Positions 53,573 to 63,669 of a stretch of DNA of 64,000 nt are shown one piece after another. The translations under genes were made by a program, and so were the position numbers. The notes beneath the pieces were generated by a model. It searched no databases and had not been told where the DNA came from. It saw nothing but the letters and a program-made list of their open reading frames with translations. The DNA is from JBBIPA01 sp963775935 (GTDB lineage: Bacteria > Chloroflexota > Dehalococcoidia > GIF9 > UBA5629): assembly GCA_963775935.1 (NCBI GenBank), contig CAVZKR010000003.1, positions 62,001-126,000 on the forward strand, read 5' to 3'. How positions within the stretch are numbered: the first letter of the stretch is position 1; each line of letters starts with the position of its first letter.

Positions 53573-55030
53573 ATGACAAACTGGGCAGGAAAACTTAACA
53601 AGATAGACGATTGGCGCTGGGAGATACCTCAAACCTATAAACAAGGAATGCGTGTCCCGGGATTGGTCTACGCCGATGAGAAGATGCTGGAAATAATCAA
53701 GCAAGACCAAGCACTGGAACAAGTGGCAAACGTGGCATTTCTCCCGGGCATTGTGGGGCACTCAATGGCTATGCCTGACATCCATTGGGGTTATGGTTTT
53801 CCCATAGGGGGCGTTGCTGCTACTAGAGTAAGCGATGGCGTCGTTTCGCCAGGCGGTGTAGGCTACGATATCAACTGTGGCGTAAGACTATTGCGTACCA
53901 GCTTAACCGAAACCGAAGTAAAACCCAAAATCAAAGAGCTTATCAACCATCTGTTCCAGAACGTACCATCTGGATTGGGATCAGAAGGCAAAATAAAAAT
54001 TAGCGAAAAAGAGATAAACGAAGTATTGCTTCAGGGTGCCTATTGGGCGGTAAAACGTGGTTTTGGCAGTCCTGACGACCTGGAGGTTACTGAAGAGACC
54101 GGCTGCTTGAAAGGAGCTGACCCCGGCAAAGTAAGCACACGAGCCAAGCAGAGAGGGACTCCACAATCTGGAACTTTAGGTTCTGGCAATCACTTCTTAG
54201 AAGTACAGGTCGTAAGAGAAATTTACGATAACGATGCTGCAAAAGCTATGGGCATTGAGAATATCGGTCAGGTGCTGTTACTTATCCACACTGGCTCACG
54301 AGGTTTAGGACATCAAGTATGTGACGATTACCTTAAAGTAATGGCAGAGGCTGTACGAAAATACGCTATCATCCTGCCGGATAGGCAACTAGCCTGTGCA
54401 CCGGTAGAATCGAATGAGGGAAAAGACTATCTGGCAGCCATGGCATGTGCTGCGAACTATGCCTGGGCAAACCGACAGTGCATCACCCACTGGACACGTG
54501 AGTCTTTCAGCAAAGTGTTCGGTAAAAGCGCTCATGCACTGGGCATGGAGCAGATTTATGATGTGGCACATAATATCGCCAAAATCGAGGACTACACCAT
54601 AGATGGTAAAAGGCTTACTCTCTGTATACACCGCAAGGGGGCTACCAGAGCTTTTCCACCAGGACATAAAGACATACCAGAGAGGTACAAAGCAATCGGT
54701 CAACCCGTACTTATCCCCGGTGATATGGGAAGACGTTCTTACATCGCCGTTGGTACTGATAAGGCATTGCTCGAGAGTTTTGGTTCGACCTGCCATGGCG
54801 CTGGTAGAGTACAAAGTCGTGGAGCTGCAAAACGAAGCCTGCGAGGTGTCGATATTGCAGCCGAGCTTGAATCGAGAGGAATAACAGTAAAAGCTAGAAG
54901 CATGGGGTCACTAGCTGAAGAAGCATCAGAATCCTACAAAGATATCACACAGGTTGTTGAAGTAACTCACCAAGCTGGAATATCGCATAAAGTCGCCATG
55001 GCAACACCTATTGGTGTTATTAAAGGTTAA
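53573..55030 (+). CDS. rtcB: RNA-splicing ligase RtcB
   Basis: A 485-residue RtcB that joins RNA 2',3'-cyclic phosphate or 3'-phosphate ends to 5'-OH ends using GTP and manganese. Metal and catalytic motifs are present: GVGYDINCGVR, GSGNHFLEVQ, HTGSRGLGHQV, HRKGATRAFPPGH, and the guanylylated-His region STCHGAGRVQSRGAAKR. The length is standard. With archease it forms an RNA-repair unit. It is convergent with the ArsA-like gene. The GAGGATAACG site precedes the ATG. Confidence 0.96.
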   Translation: MTNWAGKLNKIDDWRWEIPQTYKQGMRVPGLVYADEKMLEIIKQDQALEQVANVAFLPGIVGHSMAMPDIHWGYGFPIGGVAATRVSDGVVSPGGVGYDINCGVRLLRTSLTETEVKPKIKELINHLFQNVPSGLGSEGKIKISEKEINEVLLQGAYWAVKRGFGSPDDLEVTEETGCLKGADPGKVSTRAKQRGTPQSGTLGSGNHFLEVQVVREIYDNDAAKAMGIENIGQVLLLIHTGSRGLGHQVCDDYLKVMAEAVRKYAIILPDRQLACAPVESNEGKDYLAAMACAANYAWANRQCITHWTRESFSKVFGKSAHALGMEQIYDVAHNIAKIEDYTIDGKRLTLCIHRKGATRAFPPGHKDIPERYKAIGQPVLIPGDMGRRSYIAVGTDKALLESFGSTCHGAGRVQSRGAAKRSLRGVDIAAELESRGITVKARSMGSLAEEASESYKDITQVVEVTHQAGISHKVAMATPIGVIKG

Positions 55031-55063
55031 CAAAAAAATGGTAGATGCGTCTACTAAACTACC

Positions 55064-55960
55064 TCAGCCTGATTGCAGGAATAAACGCGATTCAACCTCT
55101 CTCAGCTTATTTATACCCTTTATCTCCTGTGAAAACATGGGCAATTCAATCATTGCCAAATCGCGGTATTTGTTGTGCAATATATGAATATAACTTCTCT
55201 GTTGAGCAGCTTTGGTACGCAGAAATTCTGACTCGATGTCATTGATTACGTTATTAATGATTAGCCGTTCTATACTAAGCCCATATCGTCTAAACTCGCC
55301 AAAAATCCCATCGAGCTGCTCGATAGCCAATGCCTCTGGTATAGTTACAATGACAAATCCAACTTCATTTCGAAGAAAATTCATATCTTTGGCAGATAGC
55401 GTTTCCCAACCCTTCAATATGTCCAGCACCGGTTTCCGACTGTTTCTACCTGACTTCAACTTGGAATAGACACGCGGAGCCATTTTCAAATGTTTCCCTA
55501 GCATTGCCGGCATCTTCAATAAGCCCAAAGTCTGCCCCAAGGGAGCTGTATCCCAGATTATTTTCTGATATGCGTTGCTCAGAGTCATTTCGCAGATATA
55601 ATCGACCATAAATTCGTCCCTGAGCCCTGGTAATATCGAACTCACAAAGTCAACAAACTCTTTATATTTTACATCTACGAACGATGAAAAAACCTCGTAG
55701 ACCTCCCTTCCGAATTTGCTATCCCACATTTTCTCCACTTCCTCCACCCCAATTTCACTCATAAATAGCTTCTCGAAAATCCTGCAAGGTTTTTGCTCGC
55801 AGTTCGCCTCAAAAATATGACATATAGAAGGAGTAGGGTCAGTAGATATAACTATGGTTTGCTGCCCTGTAGCAGCATAGTGTAATGCAGTTGCAGCGGC
55901 GCAGGTCGTCTTCCCCACCCCGCCTTTACCGGCAAACATAATTACTCTGGGTTCATTCAT
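55064..55960 (-). CDS. ArsA/GET3-type ATPase
   Basis: A 298-residue P-loop ATPase. The deviant Walker A is GKGGVGKTTCAAAT near residue 11, and switch I is STDPTPSICHIF. DTAPLGQTLGLLKMP carries switch II. Bacterial relatives include arsenite pump ATPases and tail-anchored-protein targeting factors, but no ArsB or arsenic genes are nearby and the arsenite-binding cysteines are not obvious. Its role is unknown. It follows cimA by 46 bases on the same strand and may be the last gene of the amino acid cluster. Confidence 0.8.
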   Translation of the reverse strand: MNEPRVIMFAGKGGVGKTTCAAATALHYAATGQQTIVISTDPTPSICHIFEANCEQKPCRIFEKLFMSEIGVEEVEKMWDSKFGREVYEVFSSFVDVKYKEFVDFVSSILPGLRDEFMVDYICEMTLSNAYQKIIWDTAPLGQTLGLLKMPAMLGKHLKMAPRVYSKLKSGRNSRKPVLDILKGWETLSAKDMNFLRNEVGFVIVTIPEALAIEQLDGIFGEFRRYGLSIERLIINNVINDIESEFLRTKAAQQRSYIHILHNKYRDLAMIELPMFSQEIKGINKLREVESRLFLQSG

Positions 55961-56006
55961 GGAAATACAAGAGATTTCTGGTAACTGAGCATATACTCAG
56001 CGAGAG

Positions 56007-57599
56007 CTAAGACGATATATTCTGCTTAATAAGCCAGTATTCCAGACTATCCGCCAATGCTAGCCAGCTTGCTTCAATAATATTGGTAGAGCTTCCGACT
56101 GTTCTCCATTGCCTCTGACCATCACTGGATTCGATAAATACACGGACTTGAGATTCAGTGCCACTGCTCTCCTCAAGAATACGCACCTTATAATCAACCA
56201 GTTCAATAACAGTAAGGCTGGGATAAAACTCCACCAGCGCCTTACGCAAAGCGCGATCAAGGGCATTCACCGGGCCATTGCCCTCCGCAGCAGTATGCAT
56301 GATTTTACCACCCACTTTTACTTTTACCGTAGCTTCAGATAATAATTCTGGTTCGATATCACGTGCTGATGGTCGCCTGTGCCTTTCCACGATTACCATA
56401 AAATCTACCAGCTCAAAAGGACGTTTATAGTGAAGCTGTGAGCGATATAACAACAACTCAAACGAGGCATCAGCGCTCTCATATTGAAAGCCCTGGCTCT
56501 CCAGCAACTTGATTTGCTCCAGTATCTGGCGTGCCTGCTTACCCTTCGGCGGCAAAACCACTCCCAATTCACGAGCCTTATAGATAATGTTCCCCTTGCC
56601 AGACAGCTCAGAAACAACTACCTTGGGACTATTTCCCACCAGCTCAGGAGCGATATGTTGATAGCTCTCTTCCCATTTCATTAGCGCTGATACATGTAAT
56701 CCCGCTTTATGAGTAAAGGCACGGGTGCCAACATAAGGAAGATTGCCAGGGAAAGCAAGATTCGCTACTTCAGCCACATGACGAGATACTTCAGTAAGCT
56801 TCGCCATCTGCTCATGAGTAATGCAATGAATGCCCATCTTCAGTTGCAAGTCAGGGATAACAGAACATAAATTAGCATTCCCACAGCGTTCTCCATAGCC
56901 GTTGATCGTCCCCTGCACCTGAACAGCTCCAGCCTGAACTGCAATCAAAGAATTAGCTACAGCCAGCCCTGCATCATTGTGAGTATGAATGCCCAGCGGT
57001 ATTTTTACCGCCTTCTTAACAGATTGAACAGCGTTAGCTACTTCAGCAGGCAAGCTACCACCATTGGTATCGCAGAGCACCACCAAATCTGCACCGGCCT
57101 TCTGCGCAATCTTAAGTGTCTCCAGTGCATAGTCACAATTGGCTTTATAGCCATCGAAAAAATGTTCAGCGTCGTAAAAAACGGTCAACTTCTTCGACTT
57201 AAGATAGTCTATAGACTCTTTGATGATGCGCAGGTTTTGTTCTGAACTCACTTCTAAAACCTGGGTCACCTGAAGATCCCAGCTCTTGCCAACAATGGTC
57301 ACCACCTTCGTTTTCGCTTCCAATAAAGCATTGAGATTAGTATCCTTATCCACTGTTGAGTCAGGATGTCTGGTACTTCCAAAAGCAACCAGCACCGAAT
57401 ACTTTAAATGCAGACGCTGAGCTTTAGCAAAGAAGTCAGTATCTTTGGGATTCCCACCAGGCCAGCCACCCTCAATGTAATGAACGCCGAGATCGTCCAG
57501 CTTTTGGGCAATCTTTAGTTTGTCAGCAACAGAAAAGGAGATACCCTCCTGCTGAGCGCCATCCCTTAATGTTGTGTCGTAAAGTTTCACTTGAGTCAC
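56007..57599 (-). CDS. cimA: (R)-citramalate synthase
   Basis: A 530-residue enzyme that condenses pyruvate with acetyl-CoA to citramalate, the first step of the threonine-independent isoleucine route. The DRE-TIM barrel begins LYDTTLRDGAQQEGISF, with GIHTHNDAGLAVANSL and NGYGERCGNANL. The C-terminal half is a LeuA-type allosteric domain. TLRDGAQ and the overall length fit the CimA group better than LeuA, and a distinct LeuA is encoded at 60938-62461. Products would be processed by LeuCDB, encoded just upstream. Confidence 0.9.
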   Translation of the reverse strand: MTQVKLYDTTLRDGAQQEGISFSVADKLKIAQKLDDLGVHYIEGGWPGGNPKDTDFFAKAQRLHLKYSVLVAFGSTRHPDSTVDKDTNLNALLEAKTKVVTIVGKSWDLQVTQVLEVSSEQNLRIIKESIDYLKSKKLTVFYDAEHFFDGYKANCDYALETLKIAQKAGADLVVLCDTNGGSLPAEVANAVQSVKKAVKIPLGIHTHNDAGLAVANSLIAVQAGAVQVQGTINGYGERCGNANLCSVIPDLQLKMGIHCITHEQMAKLTEVSRHVAEVANLAFPGNLPYVGTRAFTHKAGLHVSALMKWEESYQHIAPELVGNSPKVVVSELSGKGNIIYKARELGVVLPPKGKQARQILEQIKLLESQGFQYESADASFELLLYRSQLHYKRPFELVDFMVIVERHRRPSARDIEPELLSEATVKVKVGGKIMHTAAEGNGPVNALDRALRKALVEFYPSLTVIELVDYKVRILEESSGTESQVRVFIESSDGQRQWRTVGSSTNIIEASWLALADSLEYWLIKQNISS

Positions 57600-57616
57600 T
57601 ACCCTGACCCTCCTGA

Positions 57617-58714
57617 TTAGCGCGCTACGGCATCAACTATCAGTCCACCCATCTCTTTTGTCCCCACCTTATTTTTACCTTCCTCCATAATATCATAGGT
57701 ACGATAGCCAGCTTCTAAAACGCCGAGCACTGCATTTTCCACAGCCTCAGCTTCCTTCACCAGGTTCATCGAGTAGCGGAGCATCATGGCTGCACTCATA
57801 ATAGTAGCAATGGGGTTAGCCATGTTCTTTCCTGCCCGTTTGGGAGCGCTACCGTGAATAGGCTCATACATACCAAACGCTTTAGCAGTGCCTACCTTGG
57901 GAATTCCAGCCAAACTAGCTGAAGGCAACATACCCATTGAGCCTGCCAGCATCGATGCTTCATCAGTAAGAATATCGCCAAACGTGTTCTCAGTAACCAC
58001 CACATCAAAATAGGTTGGGTTCTGGATAAGACGCATAGAGCAAGTATCTACCAGCATATGGTCTATCTCCACATCGGGGTACTCAGTAGAAACCTCTATG
58101 GCAACCTCTCGCCACAGCCTTGACGTTTCAAGTACATTAGCTTTATCAACTGAAGTCAACTTTTTACGTCTGGTTCGAGCCAGCTCAAAGGCAACTCTTA
58201 CGATACGCTCTACTTCTTTGTCAGAGTAAGCCATAGTATCCACTGCCTGTCTCCCCTCAACACTCTGCCATCGCTTTTTAGGCTGACCGAAGTAAAGCCC
58301 TCCAGTGAGTTCTCTTACTACCATAATATCAACGCCTTTTATGACCTCAGGCTTTAAACTCGTCGAATCGACAAGAAAAGGTAATACCTTCACTGGGCGT
58401 AAATTGGCGAATAGTCCCAGCCCTTTACGCAAAGTCAGAAGACCATCTTCTGGACGTACTTTCGCTTTCGGGTCATCCCATTTCGGACCACCAACAGCGC
58501 CCAGCAACACGGCATCACAGCTACGGCACATTGCCAATGTCTCATCAGTAAGAGCAACTCCATCGCTATCAATAGCCACTCCACCTATCAATCCATACTG
58601 AAAAGAAAAACGATGTCCATACCTCCTACCCACTGACTCAAGCACTCTGATAGCTTCCGCAGTTACTTCAGGCCCAACACCATCACCGGGCAATGCAGCG
58701 ACTTTGAATTCCAC
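57617..58714 (-). CDS. leuB: 3-isopropylmalate dehydrogenase
   Basis: A 365-residue NAD-dependent dehydrogenase for leucine synthesis; it also acts on methylmalate in the citramalate route. Motifs are LPGDGVGPEV, LLGAVGGPKWDD, VRELTGGLYFGQP, and ENTFGDILTDEASMLAGSMGMLPSA. It is full length. Its start is one base past the end of leuD, so the two are coupled. Confidence 0.96.
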   Translation of the reverse strand: MEFKVAALPGDGVGPEVTAEAIRVLESVGRRYGHRFSFQYGLIGGVAIDSDGVALTDETLAMCRSCDAVLLGAVGGPKWDDPKAKVRPEDGLLTLRKGLGLFANLRPVKVLPFLVDSTSLKPEVIKGVDIMVVRELTGGLYFGQPKKRWQSVEGRQAVDTMAYSDKEVERIVRVAFELARTRRKKLTSVDKANVLETSRLWREVAIEVSTEYPDVEIDHMLVDTCSMRLIQNPTYFDVVVTENTFGDILTDEASMLAGSMGMLPSASLAGIPKVGTAKAFGMYEPIHGSAPKRAGKNMANPIATIMSAAMMLRYSMNLVKEAEAVENAVLGVLEAGYRTYDIMEEGKNKVGTKEMGGLIVDAVAR

Positions 58715-58715
58715 G

Positions 58716-59216
58716 TCATACTCCTTCAGCTAGTTTTTTCCTGGTATATTCTACCAGACCACCCACATTGATTATTCCCATCATGAACTCAGGATATGGC
58801 TTGGCAATAAAGGTTTTATCCCTAGTAACATTCTTAATTTGCCCCGCAGCCAGGTCAACTTCAAGGGTGTCTCCAGCCTCCGTATCTGTCACAGCTTCGG
58901 GACATTCCAATAGGGGTAATCCGATGTTAATTGCATTACGGAAGAAGATCCTAGCAAAGCTCTTAGCAATAACACAGGACACACCAGCGGCTTTAATCGC
59001 TACCGGCGCATGTTCTCGAGACGAGCCACAACCAAAATTGGTGTCAGCAACAACAATATCTCCCGGCTGAACTTTCTTTAAAAATTCGGCATCAATATCT
59101 TCCATACAGTGCTGAGCCAGTTCCACAGGTTCAGATATATTAAGATATCGCGCTGGTATAATAGCATCGGTATCAACATTGGCACCGTATTTATGAACTT
59201 TTCCACGTAGGTTCAA
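58716..59216 (-). CDS. leuD: 3-isopropylmalate dehydratase small subunit
   Basis: A 166-residue LeuD of the short, archaeal-type class. The swivelling domain shows VDTDAIIPARYLN, DIVVADTNFGCGSSREHAP, and SFARIFFRNAINIGLPLLE. It partners LeuC to isomerise isopropylmalate and, in the citramalate route, citramalate. It lies between leuC and leuB in the same transcript. Confidence 0.95.
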   Translation of the reverse strand: MNLRGKVHKYGANVDTDAIIPARYLNISEPVELAQHCMEDIDAEFLKKVQPGDIVVADTNFGCGSSREHAPVAIKAAGVSCVIAKSFARIFFRNAINIGLPLLECPEAVTDTEAGDTLEVDLAAGQIKNVTRDKTFIAKPYPEFMMGIINVGGLVEYTRKKLAEGV

Positions 59217-59245
59217 ATCTCACCCTCCTCAACTATGAAATTAAT

Positions 59246-60502
59246 TTAACTCAAAATTTCATTCGGGCTGGCTATTCTACCCATCACAGCGCTGGCAGCG
59301 GCGACTGCCGGGTTAGCCAGATAAACTTCAGATTTGGGACTGCCCATCCTGCCCATGAAGTTTCGATTAGTGGTCGAAACACAGCGTTCACCAGCAGCAA
59401 GCACTCCCATATACCCACCAAGACAGGGGCCACAGGTGGGCGTGCTTACTGCACAGCCAGCTTCAACAAACACCTTTGTTAACCCCTCTTGCATAGCATC
59501 GAGATAAATTTGCTGAGAGCCGGGGATGACGATGCACCTTACATCAGGATGCACTTTCTGCCCTTTAAGCACCCTGGCCGCAAGCCTCAGGTCATCAAGT
59601 CGCCCATTCGTACAACTGCCAATAACCGCCTGGTCAATCTTTATACCTTTCGCTTGAGAAACAGGTTTCGTATTCGAAGGCAGGTGTGGAAAAGCAACCT
59701 GCGGCTCAAGCTTGGAGACATCGTATTCAATAACCTTAGCATACTCGGCATTATCATCCGGTTGATACACCTGATACTGGCGTTTGGCTCTACCTTTTAT
59801 ATAAGCCTTTGTTTTCATATCTACCCTGAAAATACCAGCTTTGCCCCCAGCCTCAATCGCCATATTTGCCATAGTGAAACGCCCGTCCATGGGCAAAGCC
59901 TCAATCGCCTCACCGGTAAACTCCATAGCAGAGTATAGCGCACCATCAACACCGATATCACCGATAGTATGAAGAATAAGGTCTTTACCACCGACCCATT
60001 TACCAAGTTTTCCTCGATAAACAAATTTTATGGTTGGCGGTACTTTCATCCATATCTCGCCTGTTGCCATAGCCACAGCAATATCTGTTGAGCCCATGCC
60101 AGTAGCAAAAGCTGCCAGAGCACCATAAGTACAGGTATGCGAATCGGCTCCCACTACTACATCGCCAGGCAACACTAAACCCTGTTCCGGTAAAAGCACA
60201 TGCTCGATACCCATCCTGCCCACTTCGAAATATAGAGTGTTATGCGTATTGGCAAATTCCCGCAGTAGTTTCGCCTGCTCAGCTGATAGAATATCTTTAT
60301 TAGGACAGAAATGGTCAGGAACCATGACTATCCTGGTATTATCAAAGACTTTCTTCACACCCAGCCGCTGGAATTCCTTAATCGCCAAAGGAGCGGTAAT
60401 ATCGTTTGCCAGCACCATATCAACCCTGACGTTGAGAAACTCGCCGGGGCGAACAGTGGCTTTACCAGAATGAGCAGCTAAAATCTTCTCACTTAAGGTC
60501 AA
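59246..60502 (-). CDS. leuC: 3-isopropylmalate dehydratase large subunit
   Basis: A 418-residue aconitase-family protein of the short LeuC class that pairs with the short LeuD. The iron-sulfur cysteines are in GSCTNGR and PTCGPCLGG. DHFCPNKD and GADSHTCTYGALAAFATGMGSTD form the active site. The short form also resembles archaeal homoaconitase, but the gene neighbourhood fixes the leucine role. GGAGGTCC precedes the ATG. Confidence 0.95.
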   Translation of the reverse strand: MTLSEKILAAHSGKATVRPGEFLNVRVDMVLANDITAPLAIKEFQRLGVKKVFDNTRIVMVPDHFCPNKDILSAEQAKLLREFANTHNTLYFEVGRMGIEHVLLPEQGLVLPGDVVVGADSHTCTYGALAAFATGMGSTDIAVAMATGEIWMKVPPTIKFVYRGKLGKWVGGKDLILHTIGDIGVDGALYSAMEFTGEAIEALPMDGRFTMANMAIEAGGKAGIFRVDMKTKAYIKGRAKRQYQVYQPDDNAEYAKVIEYDVSKLEPQVAFPHLPSNTKPVSQAKGIKIDQAVIGSCTNGRLDDLRLAARVLKGQKVHPDVRCIVIPGSQQIYLDAMQEGLTKVFVEAGCAVSTPTCGPCLGGYMGVLAAGERCVSTTNRNFMGRMGSPKSEVYLANPAVAAASAVMGRIASPNEILS

Positions 60503-60523
60503 CGGAGGACCTCCTTCATAGTT

Positions 60524-60928
60524 CTAACCTTTAGCTTTAGGAATAAACAACACCAGCACAGACAGGACAGCAACTATCGCTGAGAACAGATACAAACCAG
60601 CGCCCGCAGCTACACCTACCGCTGCAGTGACCCAAACGCTGGCAGCAGTAGTTAAACCAACAGGCACATCACCCCTCATGCCACGGAAGATGACGCCAGC
60701 ACCCAAAAAACCAACGCCAGCAACCACACCCGCCGCCACCCTTGCGGGTTCACCGTTACCCCCAAAACCATAGATAGAGACGATGGTAAAGAGTGTAGCT
60801 CCCAATCCAATGAGAATATGAGTACGCAGCCCAGCAGGTTTTTTAGCGCGTTCCCGTTGAAAACCGATACCTGCACTTAGAACGACTGCCAGAAGCAGGC
60901 GCAAAATCATTTCTACCTCTATGCTCAT
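60524..60928 (-). CDS. MgtC/SapB family membrane protein
   Basis: A 134-residue protein with about four membrane helices. Features of the family are LRLLLAVVLSAGIGFQRERAKKPAGLRTHILIGLGATLFT, seen across residues about 8-50, and GVGFLGAGVIFRG. MgtC proteins aid magnesium homeostasis or control of membrane ATPases in some pathogens; bacterial SapB-type members are of unknown role. It sits between leuA and leuC, nine bases from leuA, so it is part of the branched-chain amino acid operon. This placement is unexplained. Confidence 0.85.
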   Translation of the reverse strand: MSIEVEMILRLLLAVVLSAGIGFQRERAKKPAGLRTHILIGLGATLFTIVSIYGFGGNGEPARVAAGVVAGVGFLGAGVIFRGMRGDVPVGLTTAASVWVTAAVGVAAGAGLYLFSAIVAVLSVLVLFIPKAKG

Positions 60929-60937
60929 TCAAACGCC

Positions 60938-62461
60938 TCATTTCTTGCTTATCTTCTTGGCAGCCAGCATACGATTGAGCGCATTCATGTAGGCTTTGGC
61001 ACTGGCAACAATGATATCGGTATCAGCGCTACGACCAGTATAGGTTACGTTATCACTCTCTATCCTGACAAGCACTTCGCCCATAGCATCAATGCCTTCG
61101 GTTACTGATTTTACCGTATACTCGATCAGGTTATTGGATACTCTTACTATCCTGTTGATGGCTTTATATACCGCATCTACTGGACCGGTCCCCAGCGCGG
61201 CATCCGCCAGAGTTTGACCGTCCGGAGCAATAAGCCTCACAGTCGCTGTGGGAATACTATGGTCTCCGCATGATACTTCTACATGGTCGAGATGATATAC
61301 TTCAGCTATAGTGCGCATCTCCTCCGCTATCAAGGATTCGATATCTTTATCAGTAACCTCTCTCTTCTTGTCCGCTAGCTCCTTAAAAGCAATAAAAGCA
61401 CGATTCAGTGATTCATCGTCAAGAATATAACCGAGCTCAGCCAACCGCTCTTTAAAAGCATGGCTCCCGCTTAATTTGCCCAGAACAAGACTACTGGCAG
61501 GAATACCAACGGACCTGGGGTCCATAATCTCATAAGTAATTGCCCGCTTAATCACGCCATCCTGATGAATCCCCGACATATGACGAAAGGCGTTGCCACC
61601 GATAATTGCCTTGTTTGGTTGCACTACAAAACCAGTGAGCTCACTGACCAGACGGCTTGTCTTGTAAAACTGGGTAGTATCAATAGTGGTCTCCAGATTA
61701 AAGAAATCCTTTCTGGTCTTTATTGCCATCACAATTTCTTCAAGAGCAGCATTTCCAGCCCGCTCACCAATACCATTGATAGTGCACTCTACCTGTCTGG
61801 CTCCTCTTCTTACAGCTTCAAGGCTATTAGCTACTGCCAAACCCAGGTCATTGTGACAGTGAACACTAATAACGGCTTTCTTAATATTCGGCACATTCCT
61901 AATGATACCTTCTATTAAACCCCCAAATTCCGCAGGTATAGCATACCCAACCGTATCCGGAATATTCACGGTAGTTGCCCCAGCATCAATAACCGCCTCT
62001 AATATCTGATACAGATAGTTTGCGTCAGTGCGACTGGCGTCCATGGGCGAAAACTCTACATCCTCTATATACTTTTTCGCCCTTTTCACCATAGCACGGG
62101 AGCTCTCCAATATCTCTTCACGGTTCTTCTTAAGCTGATGCAGCAGATGGATATCGGAAGCCGAAAGAAATACATGAATACGTGGCTTCTTCGCTTCCTT
62201 TATTGCCTCCCAAGCCCTGTCCACACCCTCAGGATTAGCATGAGTGAGAGCACAGATACTGGAACTCTTAATCTCCCTGGCAACGAGTTGAACTGCTTCA
62301 AAATCACCTGGTGAACTAATAGGGAACCCAGCCTCAATAACATCAATACCTAGCCTTTCCAGATGTCTGGCAATATCTAATTTCTCTTTGAAGTTTAGAC
62401 TGGTTCCCGCCGACTGTTCACCGTCGCGTAACGTAGTATCGAATATAATTACTTTATCCAT
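60938..62461 (-). CDS. leuA: 2-isopropylmalate synthase
   Basis: A 507-residue enzyme that condenses ketoisovalerate with acetyl-CoA in the first committed step of leucine synthesis. FDTTLRDGEQSAGTSL opens the barrel; SVHCHNDLGLAVANSL and NGIGERAGNAALEE are catalytic segments. The C-terminal allosteric domain (GDHSIPTATVRLIAPDG) mediates leucine feedback. The length is typical of the full form. A hairpin with a U-run lies upstream, between ilvC and leuA. Confidence 0.95.
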   Translation of the reverse strand: MDKVIIFDTTLRDGEQSAGTSLNFKEKLDIARHLERLGIDVIEAGFPISSPGDFEAVQLVAREIKSSSICALTHANPEGVDRAWEAIKEAKKPRIHVFLSASDIHLLHQLKKNREEILESSRAMVKRAKKYIEDVEFSPMDASRTDANYLYQILEAVIDAGATTVNIPDTVGYAIPAEFGGLIEGIIRNVPNIKKAVISVHCHNDLGLAVANSLEAVRRGARQVECTINGIGERAGNAALEEIVMAIKTRKDFFNLETTIDTTQFYKTSRLVSELTGFVVQPNKAIIGGNAFRHMSGIHQDGVIKRAITYEIMDPRSVGIPASSLVLGKLSGSHAFKERLAELGYILDDESLNRAFIAFKELADKKREVTDKDIESLIAEEMRTIAEVYHLDHVEVSCGDHSIPTATVRLIAPDGQTLADAALGTGPVDAVYKAINRIVRVSNNLIEYTVKSVTEGIDAMGEVLVRIESDNVTYTGRSADTDIIVASAKAYMNALNRMLAAKKISKK

Positions 62462-62554
62462 TTCCGTTTAATCCTTTCCTGCAACGAGAGGCCAACGCCT
62501 GCCACCACGCTGAAAATATCTATACTAAATTGAATAAAACTTCGCATAGTATTT

Positions 62555-62584
62555 CAAAAAGAGGCTGGGACATATCCCGCAGCC
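62555..62584 (-). terminator. Hairpin with U-run between ilvC and leuA
   Basis: Read on the minus strand, GGCTGCGGGA pairs with TCCCAGCC, leaving a two-base bulge, and is followed by TCTTTTT. It could end the ilv transcript or act as an attenuator before leuA. No T-box core sequence is present. Confidence 0.6.
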
Positions 62585-62616
62585 AAATGCCACCACACTT
62601 CACTAATAAGGAGTTA

Positions 62617-63609
62617 CTAGGTCTTCAGCCATGGCATCATTGCTCTGAGCTTCTTACCTATAACCTCAACGTCATGTTCAGCCTCATGCTTCTTTATGGC
62701 ATTATAAACGGGACGACCTGCCTGATTTTCCAGAATCCACTCTCGAGCAAAGCTACCATCCTGAACCTCAGCCAGAATTTGCCCCATCTCGTCTTTCACT
62801 AGCTCGTTGATAACCCTTGGACCTCGAGTATAATCGCCATATTCCGCAGTATCACTTACCGAATAACGCATAAAGTTCAATCCACCACGATACATGAGGT
62901 CGACAATCAGTTTTAGCTCGTGAAAGCATTCAAAATAGGCTATTTCCGGTTGATAACCAGCTTCAACTAATGTTTCAAATCCCGCTTTAACCAGTGCTGA
63001 AACACCACCGCAAAGCACTGTTTGTTCACCGAAAAGGTCTGTCTCAGTCTCCTCAGCAAAAGTAGTCTCCAGAACACCAGCCCGAGCGCAACCAATACCT
63101 CGAGCATACGCCAGCGCAATTTCTTTGGCTTTGCCTGACTTATTCTGGTGAACTGCGACCAGAGCCGGGGGACCCGAGCCTTCCGTATAGAGCTGTCGCA
63201 ACATATGACCAGGACACTTGGGAGCAATCATAGCCACATCGACATCGGGAGGTGGCACTATCTGCCCAAAATGGATATTAAAACCATGGGCAAACATGAG
63301 CATCTTGCCCTTTGATAATCCTCTGGTTATCGACTCGCGATAAATCCTTGGCTGTAAAGTATCAGGCACTAACATCACAATGATATCAGCCTCATCAGCG
63401 AGCCCAACAGCTTCCATTGGCTTGAAACCAGCTTTTTGAGCATTCTTCCAACCTTCGGTGCCTTTAGCTTCAGCAACAACTACCGTGCAGCCGCTATCTC
63501 TTAAATTCTGCGCATGCGCATGTCCCTGACTACCAAATCCAACAATGCCAATAACCTTGTCCTTAAGTAAAGCCATTTTGATATCTTTCTCGAGATAAAT
63601 CTTTGCCAC
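62617..63609 (-). CDS. ilvC: Ketol-acid reductoisomerase
   Basis: A 330-residue class I enzyme that converts acetohydroxy acids to dihydroxy acids for valine, leucine and isoleucine. The Rossmann motif is GFGSQGHAHAQNLRDSG. APKCPGHMLRQ, LFGEQTVLCGG and the ECFHELKLIVDLMYRGG segment contain the metal and catalytic residues. It is full length. The gene lies between ilvN and leuA. Confidence 0.96.
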   Translation of the reverse strand: MAKIYLEKDIKMALLKDKVIGIVGFGSQGHAHAQNLRDSGCTVVVAEAKGTEGWKNAQKAGFKPMEAVGLADEADIIVMLVPDTLQPRIYRESITRGLSKGKMLMFAHGFNIHFGQIVPPPDVDVAMIAPKCPGHMLRQLYTEGSGPPALVAVHQNKSGKAKEIALAYARGIGCARAGVLETTFAEETETDLFGEQTVLCGGVSALVKAGFETLVEAGYQPEIAYFECFHELKLIVDLMYRGGLNFMRYSVSDTAEYGDYTRGPRVINELVKDEMGQILAEVQDGSFAREWILENQAGRPVYNAIKKHEAEHDVEVIGKKLRAMMPWLKT

Positions 63610-63669
63610 GATTCCTCCTTACAAATATTTTTTTGCGCTACTGTCTGAATCTAACTTTCTTAAAATACA

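Noticed and set aside
62462..62616. T-box riboswitch before leuA
   Set aside because: GGTGGCA occurs twice on the minus strand, but the rest of the T-box core (CCGCG) and a specifier stem are missing. Only the terminator-like hairpin is kept.
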